Assembly: GCF_945873075.1 (NCBI RefSeq)
Contig: NZ_CAMCBS010000006.1
Coordinates: 1-64,000 of the forward strand
Reading direction: 5' to 3'
DNA length: 64,000 bases
Source of the DNA: an uncultured Moraxella sp.
Lineage (GTDB): Bacteria; Pseudomonadota; Gammaproteobacteria; Pseudomonadales; Moraxellaceae
Under the pieces are notes generated by a model that saw only the letters and a program-made list of their open reading frames with translations, had not been told where the DNA came from and searched no databases. Shown piece by piece: positions 9,079 through 18,836 of the stretch (positions are counted from its first letter, which is position 1; every line of letters starts with the position of its first letter). A program made the translations under genes and the position numbers.

Positions 9079-9969
9079 TTAACCATTGTGTTCTTTATGC
9101 AATTTTAATAAATATTGTCCGTAGCCTGTTTTCTTAAAAAACTCTGCTCGTGCTAATAATTGTTCATCATTTATCCAGCCATTCGCATAGGCAATTTCTT
9201 CTAAACATGCTACTTTTAAGCCCTGTCGATGTTCAATGGTTTGTACAAATCGGCTTGCATCAAGTAATGAATCGTGTGTTCCTGTATCGAGCCAAGCAAA
9301 ACCACGCCCAAGCAATTCAACATTTAATGTATCTTTTTGTAAATACACATTATTAACATCAGTGATTTCTAATTCACCGCGATGCGAAGGTTTGATATTT
9401 TTGGCGATTTCTACCACATCATTGTCATAAAAATAAAGTCCAGTTACGGCATAATGTGATTTTGGCTCGGCAGGTTTTTCTTCAATGCTTAAGGCTTTGC
9501 CATTTTTATCAAATTCTACCACACCAAAACGCTCTGGGTCATTCACATAATAGCCAAATACGGTCGCTCCTGTTGTCTGTGCTGATGCACGGCGTAATTG
9601 TTCGCTAAAATGCTGACCGTAGAAGATATTATCACCCAAAATTAAGCAAACATTATCATCGCCAATAAATTCTTCACCTAAAATAAAGGCCTCTGCTAAG
9701 CCATCTGGACTTGGTTGGACTTTGTAGGATAATTTTAAGCCAATCTCTTCACCTGTTCCCAGTAGTTTTTCAAAATTTGGTAAATCTTCAGGCGTTGAAA
9801 TAATCAAAATTTCTTGAATACCTGCCAACATCAGCACCGATAATGGATAATAAATCATCGGTTTATCATAAATTGGCAATAATTGTTTTGATGTTCCCAT
9901 GGTGATTGGGTATAGGCGAGTGCCTGACCCGCCTGCCAAGATAATGCCTTTACGGTTTTTAGTTATCAT
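9079..9969 (-). CDS. rmlA: Glucose-1-phosphate thymidylyltransferase
   Basis: RmlA joins dTTP and glucose-1-phosphate to make dTDP-glucose, the first step to dTDP-L-rhamnose. The nucleotide-binding signature [16 protein letters not shown] occurs near the N-terminus. It is followed by [25 protein letters not shown] and the sugar-binding EEKP region. Length 296 residues is standard for the short (RmlA) class. The start overlaps the end of rmlD by 11 nt, indicating co-translation. Confidence 0.96.
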   Translation of the reverse strand: MITKNRKGIILAGGSGTRLYPITMGTSKQLLPIYDKPMIYYPLSVLMLAGIQEILIISTPEDLPNFEKLLGTGEEIGLKLSYKVQPSPDGLAEAFILGEEFIGDDNVCLILGDNIFYGQHFSEQLRRASAQTTGATVFGYYVNDPERFGVVEFDKNGKALSIEEKPAEPKSHYAVTGLYFYDNDVVEIAKNIKPSHRGELEITDVNNVYLQKDTLNVELLGRGFAWLDTGTHDSLLDASRFVQTIEHRQGLKVACLEEIAYANGWINDEQLLARAEFFKKTGYGQYLLKLHKEHNG

Positions 9970-10864
9970 GAATCAGTTCTCCAAGCACTTGGCGAACGCC
10001 TTGTTGCCAATGTGGTAAATGTAATAAAAAATTGCGTTGTAATTTGCTGGTATTAAGTCGTGAATTATGTGGACGCTTCGCAGGCGTTGGGTAATCTGCT
10101 GTGCCAATGGCATTGATTTGTTTCACCATCAAGTCTGCCCCCATTTCTTGAGCCACATCAAAAATAAACTTAGCATAGTCATACCATGAACATTCGCCTT
10201 GTGGTGCAAGATGGTAATGCCCCATCTCAATACTTGTAGAGTTCAGCTGATATTGACGAATGATTTGGGCGGTAATGTCTGCAATCAAACTTGCCCCTGT
10301 TGGACTACCAATTTGGTCGGCAATAATTCCAAGCGTTTCACGGCTTGCTCCCAGTTTTAACATGGTTTTGATAAAATTATTGCCATGTGTGCCATAGACC
10401 CAACTGGTGCGAAGGTTGATAAAGTTTGCTCCGCTTTGTTCAAGTGCAAGTTCGCCTTGACGCTTGGTTTGCCCATACACATTGATAGGGTTGGTATTAT
10501 CTTCTTCTGTCCAAGCAGTTTCGCCTGTACCATCAAACACATAATCGGTTGAATAATGTATCAATAGGGCTTGATGTTGTTTTGCTAACTCTGCCAAATG
10601 TTTTACAGCCAAATGGTTAATTAACTCTGCTTGCACAGCATCGCTTTCGGCTTTATCAACCGCAGTATAAGCGGCCCCATTAACCACAATATCAGGGCAA
10701 ATTTGCTGAAATGCGTGTGTTATTGCATCAAAATTCGCCACATCACCACATAAACCATCAGCATTGCTATGACGGTCTAGGGCATAAACCTGTCCTAAGG
10801 GTTGTAAACTTCTGTCTAGTTCCCAACCGACTTGACCGTTTTTACCTAAAAGTAAAATTTTCAT
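9959..10864 (-). CDS. rmlD: dTDP-4-dehydrorhamnose reductase
   Basis: RmlD reduces dTDP-4-keto-rhamnose with NAD(P)H to dTDP-L-rhamnose. It is an extended short-chain dehydrogenase of 301 residues with the N-terminal [10 protein letters not shown] dinucleotide-binding loop, the [10 protein letters not shown] segment and the catalytic YGQTKRQGE (YxxxK). Its ATG overlaps the stop of the upstream PIN gene by 4 nt, so the accessory module is translationally coupled to a core rhamnose gene. Confidence 0.96.
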   Translation of the reverse strand: MKILLLGKNGQVGWELDRSLQPLGQVYALDRHSNADGLCGDVANFDAITHAFQQICPDIVVNGAAYTAVDKAESDAVQAELINHLAVKHLAELAKQHQALLIHYSTDYVFDGTGETAWTEEDNTNPINVYGQTKRQGELALEQSGANFINLRTSWVYGTHGNNFIKTMLKLGASRETLGIIADQIGSPTGASLIADITAQIIRQYQLNSTSIEMGHYHLAPQGECSWYDYAKFIFDVAQEMGADLMVKQINAIGTADYPTPAKRPHNSRLNTSKLQRNFLLHLPHWQQGVRQVLGELIHDN

Positions 10865-11316
10865 GATGTTTTTTGTTCCTGTAACCGCTCATATAAAGTA
10901 TCAATTTGAGTAATATCACCATCTTTGGACAAAATAGGTAATTGATTAACTTTTGCAGTAGCATAATGAAACATATCAAATTTACGCTTATCTAAATTTT
11001 TATGTTGTCCAGCTTGTCGAGCAGAATATTCATCAAAACGATAGAGTTCAATTGCTAAATCAGACACATTATTTGTAATATCAAGTGTTTGAAATTCTGC
11101 CAAGGCTTGCATTAAGCGATGAAATTTCTCGTTTTCTTCAAATGTAATGCCACGCAATACTTCATAACGAATTAAGGGCGTAAGTACAAATTTGCTTTCT
11201 GTTGATGAAAGTAAATTTGCAAACTCTTGTAAAACCGCTTTACGCTTTTCTTTATCAGCATTTTCATCTAGTAAATATATTAAATAATTGGTATCTAGCA
11301 AATAAGTCGTCATCAT
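10861..11316 (-). CDS. PIN-domain nuclease, partner of the upstream AAA ATPase
   Basis: The 151-residue product is a PIN-domain protein. Such proteins are mostly Mg-dependent RNases and often toxins. Expected acidic positions are present: Asp8 in LLDTNYLIYLL, Glu52 in RYEVLRG, Asp114 in KFDMFHYATA and Asp132/Asp134 in LSKDGD. The enzyme therefore looks competent. It overlaps the ATPase stop at its start and rmlD at its end. No VapB-like antitoxin ORF is adjacent, so the neighbouring ATPase is the natural candidate for control or sensing. It could alternatively be an ordinary VapC that lost its antitoxin. Confidence 0.82.
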   Translation of the reverse strand: MMTTYLLDTNYLIYLLDENADKEKRKAVLQEFANLLSSTESKFVLTPLIRYEVLRGITFEENEKFHRLMQALAEFQTLDITNNVSDLAIELYRFDEYSARQAGQHKNLDKRKFDMFHYATAKVNQLPILSKDGDITQIDTLYERLQEQKTS

Positions 11317-12470
11317 TATTTCTCCATATTTGCCAGTTCTGCTTGTACAAGAGCCAATAAAGCTTGTTTTGCAATAAGTTGTTCATCGGCTTGTACGGCT
11401 TGAAGTTTCATTTTATTTAAATCAACATCAAAGGCATCTTTTAATACATCAATAAAAGAGGCTTTATTTGGTGATTCAATAGGACGACTATATACGACAC
11501 CATCTTCTATATTGCGTTCTAAGCGATAAGCTTCGCCTTGTTGTAACTGGCTAATCACCAATGATGAATGCGTTGATACGATAAAAGTTGTATTGACAAA
11601 TAACCGTTTTAATAGTGGAATGATTTTAACCTGCCATTGATTGTGCAAATGACTTTCTATTTCATCAATGATAACCACACCACGAACATGAGCGATATTT
11701 TGCTCATTGGTATAATAACTATAGCCTGAAATAATCGCTTGTAGAATTTTTAGAATAGAAGTAAATCCACTGGATAACTCGGATAATTCTGTTTTTTGAT
11801 TGGCAACCTTAATAAATACTCGATGATTACCCGATATTTCCAAAAACTCAGCATCAATGCGTGAATCAATTTCATGCAATAAGCGTAATAAAGTGATAAT
11901 TTCAATTTCACGATTATCTGCATCCGCTTGGAAACGATTAGACGATTGAGCTCGTTGAATTAACCATGACTCAATATTGCTCGTCATATTTAAGTTTTTT
12001 AGCTTATCTGAATCATTTTTAAATGCTTGTTTAATCTGCTCCAAATAGTTTTGTAGTCGTTGCTGTTTATCGCCCAAGCTAGCAATGCTATCATAATGAT
12101 TCAGGCGTTGTATCGTACTTCGTTGTTGAGCAGCAATATAAACTACTGGTAAATGGTGTTTTATTTGAACAAAAGGGTTGTTGGAAATGTGAATATAATC
12201 TTCTTGATGGTTATTTAAAAATTCTTGACCATCAATTACAAGATGACGAAAAGGTAGCCCATGGTAGTCTAAATATAGATTATTTTGGCGTTGCCAATGT
12301 TCGCTGGCAAGTAACAATACTGCAAACAAACTTTCTAACAGTTTGGTTTTACCTATGCCATTTTCACCAATAAAAGTATAAACTCTTTGGGGTGAGATTA
12401 AATCCAATTGAATCTGTCCCACACCTTTTACCGCAAAGAATTTTATATTTTTTGTGAGAATATCTATCAT
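11316..12470 (-). CDS. AAA/ABC-like ATPase (AAA_15/AAA_21 type), paired with a PIN nuclease
   Basis: This 384-residue ATPase has a SMC/OLD-like nucleotide-binding fold. Walker A GENGIGKT is at residues 35-42, a signature-like ELSSGFTSIL at about 230, Walker B VVIIDEIESHLH at about 266 and the switch His in IVSTHSSLVIS at about 298. The central 90-210 region is helical, polar and Gln-rich. The C-terminus carries no TOPRIM motif, so it is not a GajA/OLD nuclease. It starts 4 nt after the rmlB stop and overlaps the PIN gene start. ATPases of this type act as sensors or regulators in several toxin and anti-phage systems; that role here is inference. Confidence 0.82.
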   Translation of the reverse strand: MIDILTKNIKFFAVKGVGQIQLDLISPQRVYTFIGENGIGKTKLLESLFAVLLLASEHWQRQNNLYLDYHGLPFRHLVIDGQEFLNNHQEDYIHISNNPFVQIKHHLPVVYIAAQQRSTIQRLNHYDSIASLGDKQQRLQNYLEQIKQAFKNDSDKLKNLNMTSNIESWLIQRAQSSNRFQADADNREIEIITLLRLLHEIDSRIDAEFLEISGNHRVFIKVANQKTELSELSSGFTSILKILQAIISGYSYYTNEQNIAHVRGVVIIDEIESHLHNQWQVKIIPLLKRLFVNTTFIVSTHSSLVISQLQQGEAYRLERNIEDGVVYSRPIESPNKASFIDVLKDAFDVDLNKMKLQAVQADEQLIAKQALLALVQAELANMEK

Positions 12471-12474
12471 GGTT

Positions 12475-13542
12475 TTAATCCTGATATTGCTTATTTATCC
12501 AGTTTTGGTATTCACCGCTTTGAACGTGCTCAACCCACTCTTGATTATCCAAATACCATTGCACCGTTTTACGCAAGCCTGTGGCAAAGGTTTCTTGTGG
12601 TGTCCAACCTAAATCCGCCCCAATTTTGCTTGCATCAATGGCATAGCGTAAGTCATGCCCTGGGCGGTCTTTCACATAAGTGATTAAATCTCTAAAATGC
12701 ACAACGCCTTTTGGTTTATTTGGTGCAAGCTCTTCTAATAATTCACAAATGGCTTTGACCACATCAATATTTTTCTGCTCATTGTGTCCGCCAATGTTGT
12801 AAGTTTCGCCCACTTTTGCGGTTGTTGCCACTAAAAATAAGGCACGAGCATGGTCTTCTACATAGAGCCAATCACGGATTTGTAAGCCATTGCCATATAC
12901 AGGTAAAGGCTTGCCATTTAACGCATTTAAAATAGTTAATGGAATTAATTTTTCAGGGAAATGATAAGGCCCGTAATTATTTGAGCAATTCGTAATTACC
13001 ACAGGCAAGCCATAAGTACGGTGCCATGCACGCACTAAATGGTCAGAACTGGCTTTACTGGCGGAATACGGTGAACTTGGAGCATAAGGTGTGGTTTCAG
13101 TAAATAAATCGTCTGTGCCTTCCAAATCGCCATACACTTCATCGGTTGAAATATGATGGAAACGGAATGTTGCCTTTTTATCCTCACTTAACCCATGATA
13201 ATAATGGCGAGCGACTTCTAACAGCGTATAAGTACCGATAATATTGGTTTGAATAAATTCGCTTGAACCGGTAATCGAACGGTCCACATGACTTTCTGCC
13301 GCCAAGTGCATAATGATATCTGGAGCAAATTCATTAAACAATCGCTCAATTTCCGTACGATTACAAATATCTGTTTGGCTAAATTGATAGCGTGGATTGT
13401 CAGACACAGATAATAAGGATTCTAAATTGCCTGCATAAGTCAATTTGTCCACATTTAACACATGATGCTCGGTCGTTTGCAAAATATGGCGAACAACAGC
13501 TGAACCGATAAATCCTGCACCGCCTGTGATTAGGATGTTCAT
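12475..13542 (-). CDS. rmlB: dTDP-glucose 4,6-dehydratase
   Basis: RmlB oxidises and dehydrates dTDP-glucose to dTDP-4-keto-6-deoxyglucose with bound NAD. The N-terminal [10 protein letters not shown] loop, [22 protein letters not shown] and the catalytic [10 protein letters not shown] (YxxxK) are all present in a 355-residue protein. Start at ATG 13540-13542 is chosen because MNILITGG is the conserved N-terminus; an upstream alternative adds ten unconserved residues. It opens the rml part of the cluster, after a palindromic hairpin. The next gene begins 4 nt after its stop. Confidence 0.96.
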   Translation of the reverse strand: MNILITGGAGFIGSAVVRHILQTTEHHVLNVDKLTYAGNLESLLSVSDNPRYQFSQTDICNRTEIERLFNEFAPDIIMHLAAESHVDRSITGSSEFIQTNIIGTYTLLEVARHYYHGLSEDKKATFRFHHISTDEVYGDLEGTDDLFTETTPYAPSSPYSASKASSDHLVRAWHRTYGLPVVITNCSNNYGPYHFPEKLIPLTILNALNGKPLPVYGNGLQIRDWLYVEDHARALFLVATTAKVGETYNIGGHNEQKNIDVVKAICELLEELAPNKPKGVVHFRDLITYVKDRPGHDLRYAIDASKIGADLGWTPQETFATGLRKTVQWYLDNQEWVEHVQSGEYQNWINKQYQD

Positions 13543-13610
13543 TGCGTAAATTCCAAAAAAATCATAAATCAATATTAATTCTTAAGTATGTAAGTTGTCT
13601 TGGTTAAAGA

Positions 13611-13644
13611 ATAATGTTACCAATTAAATTATTGGTAACATTAT
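13611..13644. terminator. Perfect 14-bp palindromic hairpin between the glycosyltransferase and rmlB
   Basis: ATAATGTTACCAAT (13611-13624) is the exact complement of ATTGGTAACATTAT (13631-13644), with a 6-nt loop. It lies in the only sizeable gap of the polysaccharide block. It could be a terminator, an operator or an mRNA-processing site. The stem is AT-rich and a T run is short. Confidence 0.5.
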
Positions 13645-13659
13645 ACATATCATACATAG

Positions 13660-14784
13660 TCAAGATTTGGGAGGGTTGAGCAGATTTTGAGAATGTCCAT
13701 TCCTTAATTTCCGAATAGAGTCCCTAACCCAATGAGCAAAAGCTCTAGACTTTAAAAATTTTTTTCTAGTTGCCCGAATTTTTTCTTTGATTTTTCTAAA
13801 AAACTTGCTTATAGGATTTACTTTTTTGTAAAAATAGTAAACCATCTCATACATCTCATCATCCCTTTGATTTCGAGAGGTTGTATTGTGAATATGCCAA
13901 ATTAACTCATTTTTGGTTTTTTCAGCATCTTGAAGTAATATGTGTAAAAGTCCAAAATTTGCTTGATTATCCAAAAGAGCTTGGCGAACCATGGCGTTAC
14001 AATATTCTGTTTGATATTTTAGGTGCTTGTCCACCCCAGCAATGACAGGGTTACCGTAAGTACCGTTTGCATTTGGACGGTGATGATAGTAGGCTAATTT
14101 TTTATTTAAGGTCTTGATTTCGCCAAGTCTAAACAGTCTCAAGTTATAGTCCCAATCTCCCAATACGGGTAGATTTTCATTAAAACCACCAATAAGTTTT
14201 GCAGCTCTCATTCTGATGAGTAGGCAGATTGGCGGCGCAATATTGCCTTTAATTAAGGTGTTGATATCAACAAATTCTTTCCAGTAACCCCAATCAAATA
14301 TAGCAAGTTCTTTAACAGTATCATTATTGATCTCTTCATGAACAACTTGACAATTGCATATGACAGCAACGGCTGACTTATCTAGCTGTAAGAATTGCAC
14401 AGTTTCTTGTAAGAATTCCGGATGCCATGAATCATCATCGTCATGCACAACTAAAAATTCTTCATGCGCAATTTGAAAGGCGCAGTTTGATGCCGCTTCC
14501 ATGCCTAATGAAGTTGGGTTGTGGATTATGGTAATTCTTTGCTGCAGATTATGTGAATAAACATCCACTAAATCTTCAACATCTTTTGGATCACCACCAT
14601 CATTGACTATATACAAATGCCAATTTTGGTAGCTCTGCTCCAAGACGCTATTAATTGCTCTTGCTAATAAGATAGCACGATTTTTGGTGCGCATGATAAT
14701 AGCGACTGAACCATCGGCTTTTATTTGATGATTGTCTTGTAGCTCATTGATAATAGGGTATAATTGATTATTAAGCACCGTCAT
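13660..14784 (-). CDS. Family 2 glycosyltransferase, surface polysaccharide
   Basis: The N-terminal ~230 residues form a GT-A fold: SVAIIMRTKNRAILLARAINSVLEQ, then IVNDGGDPKD, then the metal-binding HDDDDSWHPEF, then GDWDYNLRLF. This pattern is typical of GT2 enzymes adding sugars to LPS or capsule. The C-terminal ~120 residues are helical and very basic, suggesting membrane association. Rhamnosyl transfer is a reasonable guess given the rml genes downstream, but the acceptor and donor cannot be read. It starts 9 nt after the end of the HAD gene. Confidence 0.9.
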   Translation of the reverse strand: MTVLNNQLYPIINELQDNHQIKADGSVAIIMRTKNRAILLARAINSVLEQSYQNWHLYIVNDGGDPKDVEDLVDVYSHNLQQRITIIHNPTSLGMEAASNCAFQIAHEEFLVVHDDDDSWHPEFLQETVQFLQLDKSAVAVICNCQVVHEEINNDTVKELAIFDWGYWKEFVDINTLIKGNIAPPICLLIRMRAAKLIGGFNENLPVLGDWDYNLRLFRLGEIKTLNKKLAYYHHRPNANGTYGNPVIAGVDKHLKYQTEYCNAMVRQALLDNQANFGLLHILLQDAEKTKNELIWHIHNTTSRNQRDDEMYEMVYYFYKKVNPISKFFRKIKEKIRATRKKFLKSRAFAHWVRDSIRKLRNGHSQNLLNPPKS

Positions 14785-14793
14785 TAGTCCTTC

Positions 14794-16928
14794 TCAAAAT
14801 TTACTTTTGATTAATTCTGGATAGTAATCAAAGTGTTGGCGAGCGATTTGGTATGCTGTAGGATTTTTTTCTTTTATACCAAGATTAATCCAATGGGTCA
14901 TCACACCCGCAGGCCAACCTCCTCTGTGAAGCAAAACAGAAACTTGCTCTTGTGTTTTTGGCAGATTGTTAGGAATAATCCGATGAAACTCATCATGATT
15001 GTGTAGCATGCTATGTTCTATTGCGCCTAATGTTTCTATTTCATGTTTATTTGGAGAGCAAAAAACCTGAGCCATGGCAGCATTTGCACTAGCAATGCTA
15101 ATATCAGTAGCTAGAATACCCATATAACTTCCAGTTGTTACCCATTCAGATATTGCTTGCAAGGCATAGTCTTGAAATAACTTAAAAGTCTCATTAAATG
15201 AGTTGATGTATGCATATCCCTTATCTTCCTTTAGGGTCGGATAGTAACATCCGTCCGTATTGGATAAATAAAAATCAACTGTTGTTTGATGATCGGCTGA
15301 ATGAAAATTTTCCAGCAGATTGATTGAGTTCATCAGTGTAGTTGTTTCATCCTGTCTGAGAAATTTATTCCAAAAAGCGGCAGTCATTGGCCCATTTTTA
15401 TATAGCCTACCTGTGGTATTTTGACGAAATAAACCATAATAATAGCCATATACTTTTGAGTCAACGCCAAAGTAACTGCGTAAGCTGGCAATAGACATTT
15501 GAATAGTACCATTCCAACCTAAGTCAACTACAGCAATCTTGTTATTATCACTCATTAGTCCTTCTTGATGATAGTAATTAGTTGTGTTTTCAAACACTTG
15601 CTTAAAAACAGGTAGTAAATCATCAAGTAAAAATTCTTGAATATAGCCCTTAACCTCATCTATCCTAGACCAGTCAATTTTTGAGTTTAGATTGCCAAAA
15701 ATAGTTTTGAATCCATCTTGATAAATTCTTGTTTGAGAAATATTGAATGGCTCAAAAATTTGAGCGTAGCTATCCTCTGGTTCACAAGATTCATTGATAA
15801 TAAAGTTTAGCGATGCATCAGATAGGCATCGATCTTTAACAATTTCTGTATAGCATAAAGAGTATCTTAAAACTCGTCTTGAGACATATAGATAGCTCGA
15901 TGTACAGCCGATTTTATTATCAAAATCTTGAAGTTGCCAAGCTTTATGGATTGCCTGAGCATCTCTTGCGCAGAAAAATACATGGTCAATTTTCTGAGTT
16001 TTAATTTGCTCTGCTAGCCAATTTGTAAAACTGTATAAAATTATTGATCCTAAAGATGTGCCCAAGGAAGACCACATATATTTTTTGGTACAAGAATCCA
16101 AACTTTTTCGAAGCTTAGTAGCTTGACTAAGAAAAGAAAATGGTAATAAGTTAGGATTTAATTCCGCACCCACTCGGCGTTCGTTTAGGAATCTATCGTA
16201 GTGTTTTGTTTGAATGCCATATTTGTTTGGTGTTATAACATCCGCATGGATATTGTCTCCAAAATGAAAGATTTTTTTTCATTTCCAACGACATTTTTTA
16301 CTTCGGTCCAGATTTTGCCACTATGTTTGGTTTTGCCAAAAAATGAAGAAACGAATAAATAGTCGTAATTATCAAACCCATTAGTTTTTAGAATCATTTC
16401 AATGTCTTGTGGATGAAGATACATGTCAGAGACAAAGATGATGGTTTTGCCTAGCTTTTTTAGCTGAGAGATTAATTCGGAGTGATCGGAAATGGCGACA
16501 CAAAGGTCAATCTCAGAGCTCACTTCACAAGATTTTGCAGCATTTGCAAAATCTTGTGTATAACCAAATTGAGCAACTAACGCATTATAAATTTCGTCAA
16601 TAGTAATTTCTTCAGCTCTATTTTTGTTGAAGGCCGTATTTCTAGCTTGCTGTTCTGCAAGCAGGCGATTTTTTGCAAAGCCTCTTGCAAGAATATATCC
16701 TTGTGATACTAGCTTTGCCTCAATAAAAGCAAAAACATCAATAGGGCATTCAACCAATCGAGTCACAACGGTATCAAATACATCAAAAGAAATAATATCA
16801 AAATCTTGAAGTTGATTTAACATCAAGTCAACATAGTTTTTATTTGTTGCCATTCTATTTTTTTCATAATCTGTACGAACCGCTAAAAGCATTTGATTTG
16901 CATCAAAATGAGCGTTGGATATGGTCAT
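14794..16928 (-). pseudogene. HAD-superfamily polysaccharide-locus protein (COG5610 type), frame broken at an A8 tract
   Basis: Two adjacent open frames (16928-16233 and 16173-14794) together make one 711-residue protein. The first part has a HAD hydrolase start (SFDVFDTVVTRL, Asp49) and the second HAD region FVSDMYLHP. After EKK the present frame ends in a short missense tail. The frame one base back reads FHFGDNIHADVITPNKYGI and joins the second part without a stop. The break coincides with eight A in the coding strand (T8 at 16271-16278); nine A would restore the frame. The C-terminal part includes VVDLGWNGTIQMSI, typical of COG5610 proteins in capsule and LPS loci, whose activity is not known. 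It may be a pseudogene, a phase-off allele, or rescued by slippage. Confidence 0.8.
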
Positions 16929-16980
16929 AAGAGTCCTTATTTGAAAATGTTAAGTGTATCAAATTATGTTATTTAGATGG

Positions 16981-18828
16981 TTAGTTGGCTTTTGTTAAAC
17001 TTCTTAACTTAGCATAATACCCATTTTGAGCCATCAATTCTTGATGACTGCCCTCTTCAATAATCTTACCTTCGTCCATGACGACAATGCGATCAGCCTG
17101 TTCGATAGTGGTCAGACGATGAGCGACAATGATACTCGTGCGACCATGCATCAAGCGTTCAAGTGCTTGCTGTACAAGGCGCTCTGACTCATTATCAAGT
17201 GCGCTTGTCGCTTCATCAAGCAGTAGGATTGGCGCATCTTTTAGGATGGCACGAGCGATCGATACACGCTGACGCTGACCGCCAGATAGCTGACCGCCAT
17301 TAGCACCGATTGGTTGGTGCAGCCCTAATGGGTGTTTATTGACCAAGTCGGACAAATTCGCCGCTTCTAGTGCTGCCATTACATCACTTTCTGTCGCATC
17401 AGGGCGTGAGTAGCGCACATTTTCAAACAAAGTATCGTCAAACAAAAACACATCTTGAGACACCAGTGAGAACTGTGCACGCAGATTAACTAGGCGAAGC
17501 TCATTAATATCTATACCATCAAGCGTAATGCATCCTGCAGTTGGTGTTACAAAGCGGGGTAATAGATTGACCGCTGTCGTCTTGCCAGAGCCAGAGCGAC
17601 CCACAAAAGCAACTTTCTCACCGGCATTAATGGTTAGGCAAAAATTATTAAGTGCTTTACGACTTTCGTTATTATATTGTACATCAATGTTGCAAAATTG
17701 CAAGTTGCCAGCAACATTATTAAGCTCAATTTTGCCTTGATCGACTTCAGGTTCGGTATCGAGAAATTGACATACGGAATCTGCTGCCAAAAACATCGTC
17801 TGCATGGGAATGGTGATGTTGGCAAGGTTTTTGATCGGGCCAAACATCTGCATCATCGCTACAATGAATGCCATAAACTCACCGATGGTTGTGACGCCAT
17901 TTTGGCTTTGCCACAGAGCAATAAAAATCACCACAGCGAGCGCAGTCGATCCGATCGCTTCACTGATGGGTGAGCGAGCAGCGGTGGCCTGCATGATTTT
18001 TTTACCAAGACGGACGATCGTGTTATTAACATCGCCAAAGCGCTTGGCAGCTTGGGATTGACCGCCAAATAATTTCACCACTCGATGACCTTGATGTACT
18101 TCATTGACAGTGCTATTCAGCGTACCGATGGATAGCTGAGCACCGTTAATGATATTCTTGAGTCGATTGCGATAATATCGGGTTAGTGCTGATAAAATCG
18201 GAAACATGACCATAATGGTAAGTGCTAGTTGCCAGTTGAGATAAAACAGCACGCATACCAAGCCGATGACGATCAGTGTATCACGAGTCAGCACAATAAA
18301 GACATTGCTGGCGTTATTGATTGAGCTTTCGGCCATTTGTACGATATTCATCAATACTTGTCCAGATGGCGTGTCTTGAAAATAACTCGATGGCAAGGTA
18401 AGCATCTTATCAAACATATCACGGCGCAGATGGCTGATGGCGACGACCGCTACCCAAGTCATCAAATACTGGCTGATAAAGCGACAAATGCCACGAAAAA
18501 TCACCAAAGCCATAAAAAAGATAGGAACAATCCAAACCTTATTTTCTGTCCCCCAAATCGCATACATAAAGCTGTCTTTGAGATGCTTGAAGCTGGCGAT
18601 TAGTCCATCGCCATCCTGAATTGGCGCAGTACCATCAGGAATGGCAAAGCCTTGATTGACAAGTGGTGCGATAAATGCTGCTAAATAGCTTTCGGTAAAT
18701 GCCACACCGACGATCGCAAGCAATGCGGCGATGATGCGAAATTTATACGGCTTGACATAAGTCATCAGACGCATAAAGCTTTTGGTGTCTTCTTGGCTAA
18801 ATAGCCCAAAGGTGAGTTTGCTGATCAT
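16981..18828 (-). CDS. msbA: Lipid A export ABC transporter, ATP-binding/permease protein
   Basis: MsbA flips lipid A-core across the inner membrane as a homodimer. The 615-residue product has an N-terminal six-helix transmembrane domain (about 25-320). The nucleotide-binding domain follows, with Walker A GRSGSGKTT, signature LSGGQRQR, Walker B ILLLDEATSALD and the H-loop IVAHRLTTIEQ. The segment ANGGQLSGG fits MsbA-like exporters. It lies inside a run of glycosyltransferase genes, 8 nt after the preceding gene, which supports an LOS/LPS role. A generic multidrug exporter is less likely in this context. Confidence 0.9.
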   Translation of the reverse strand: MISKLTFGLFSQEDTKSFMRLMTYVKPYKFRIIAALLAIVGVAFTESYLAAFIAPLVNQGFAIPDGTAPIQDGDGLIASFKHLKDSFMYAIWGTENKVWIVPIFFMALVIFRGICRFISQYLMTWVAVVAISHLRRDMFDKMLTLPSSYFQDTPSGQVLMNIVQMAESSINNASNVFIVLTRDTLIVIGLVCVLFYLNWQLALTIMVMFPILSALTRYYRNRLKNIINGAQLSIGTLNSTVNEVHQGHRVVKLFGGQSQAAKRFGDVNNTIVRLGKKIMQATAARSPISEAIGSTALAVVIFIALWQSQNGVTTIGEFMAFIVAMMQMFGPIKNLANITIPMQTMFLAADSVCQFLDTEPEVDQGKIELNNVAGNLQFCNIDVQYNNESRKALNNFCLTINAGEKVAFVGRSGSGKTTAVNLLPRFVTPTAGCITLDGIDINELRLVNLRAQFSLVSQDVFLFDDTLFENVRYSRPDATESDVMAALEAANLSDLVNKHPLGLHQPIGANGGQLSGGQRQRVSIARAILKDAPILLLDEATSALDNESERLVQQALERLMHGRTSIIVAHRLTTIEQADRIVVMDEGKIIEEGSHQELMAQNGYYAKLRSLTKAN

Positions 18829-18836
18829 GGTCGCTC

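Noticed and set aside
11316..12470. Considered GajA/OLD or RecF for the ATPase
   Set aside because: No TOPRIM nuclease motif as in OLD/GajA, and RecF would sit with dnaA-dnaN-gyrB. The PIN neighbour argues for a separate ATPase-PIN type.
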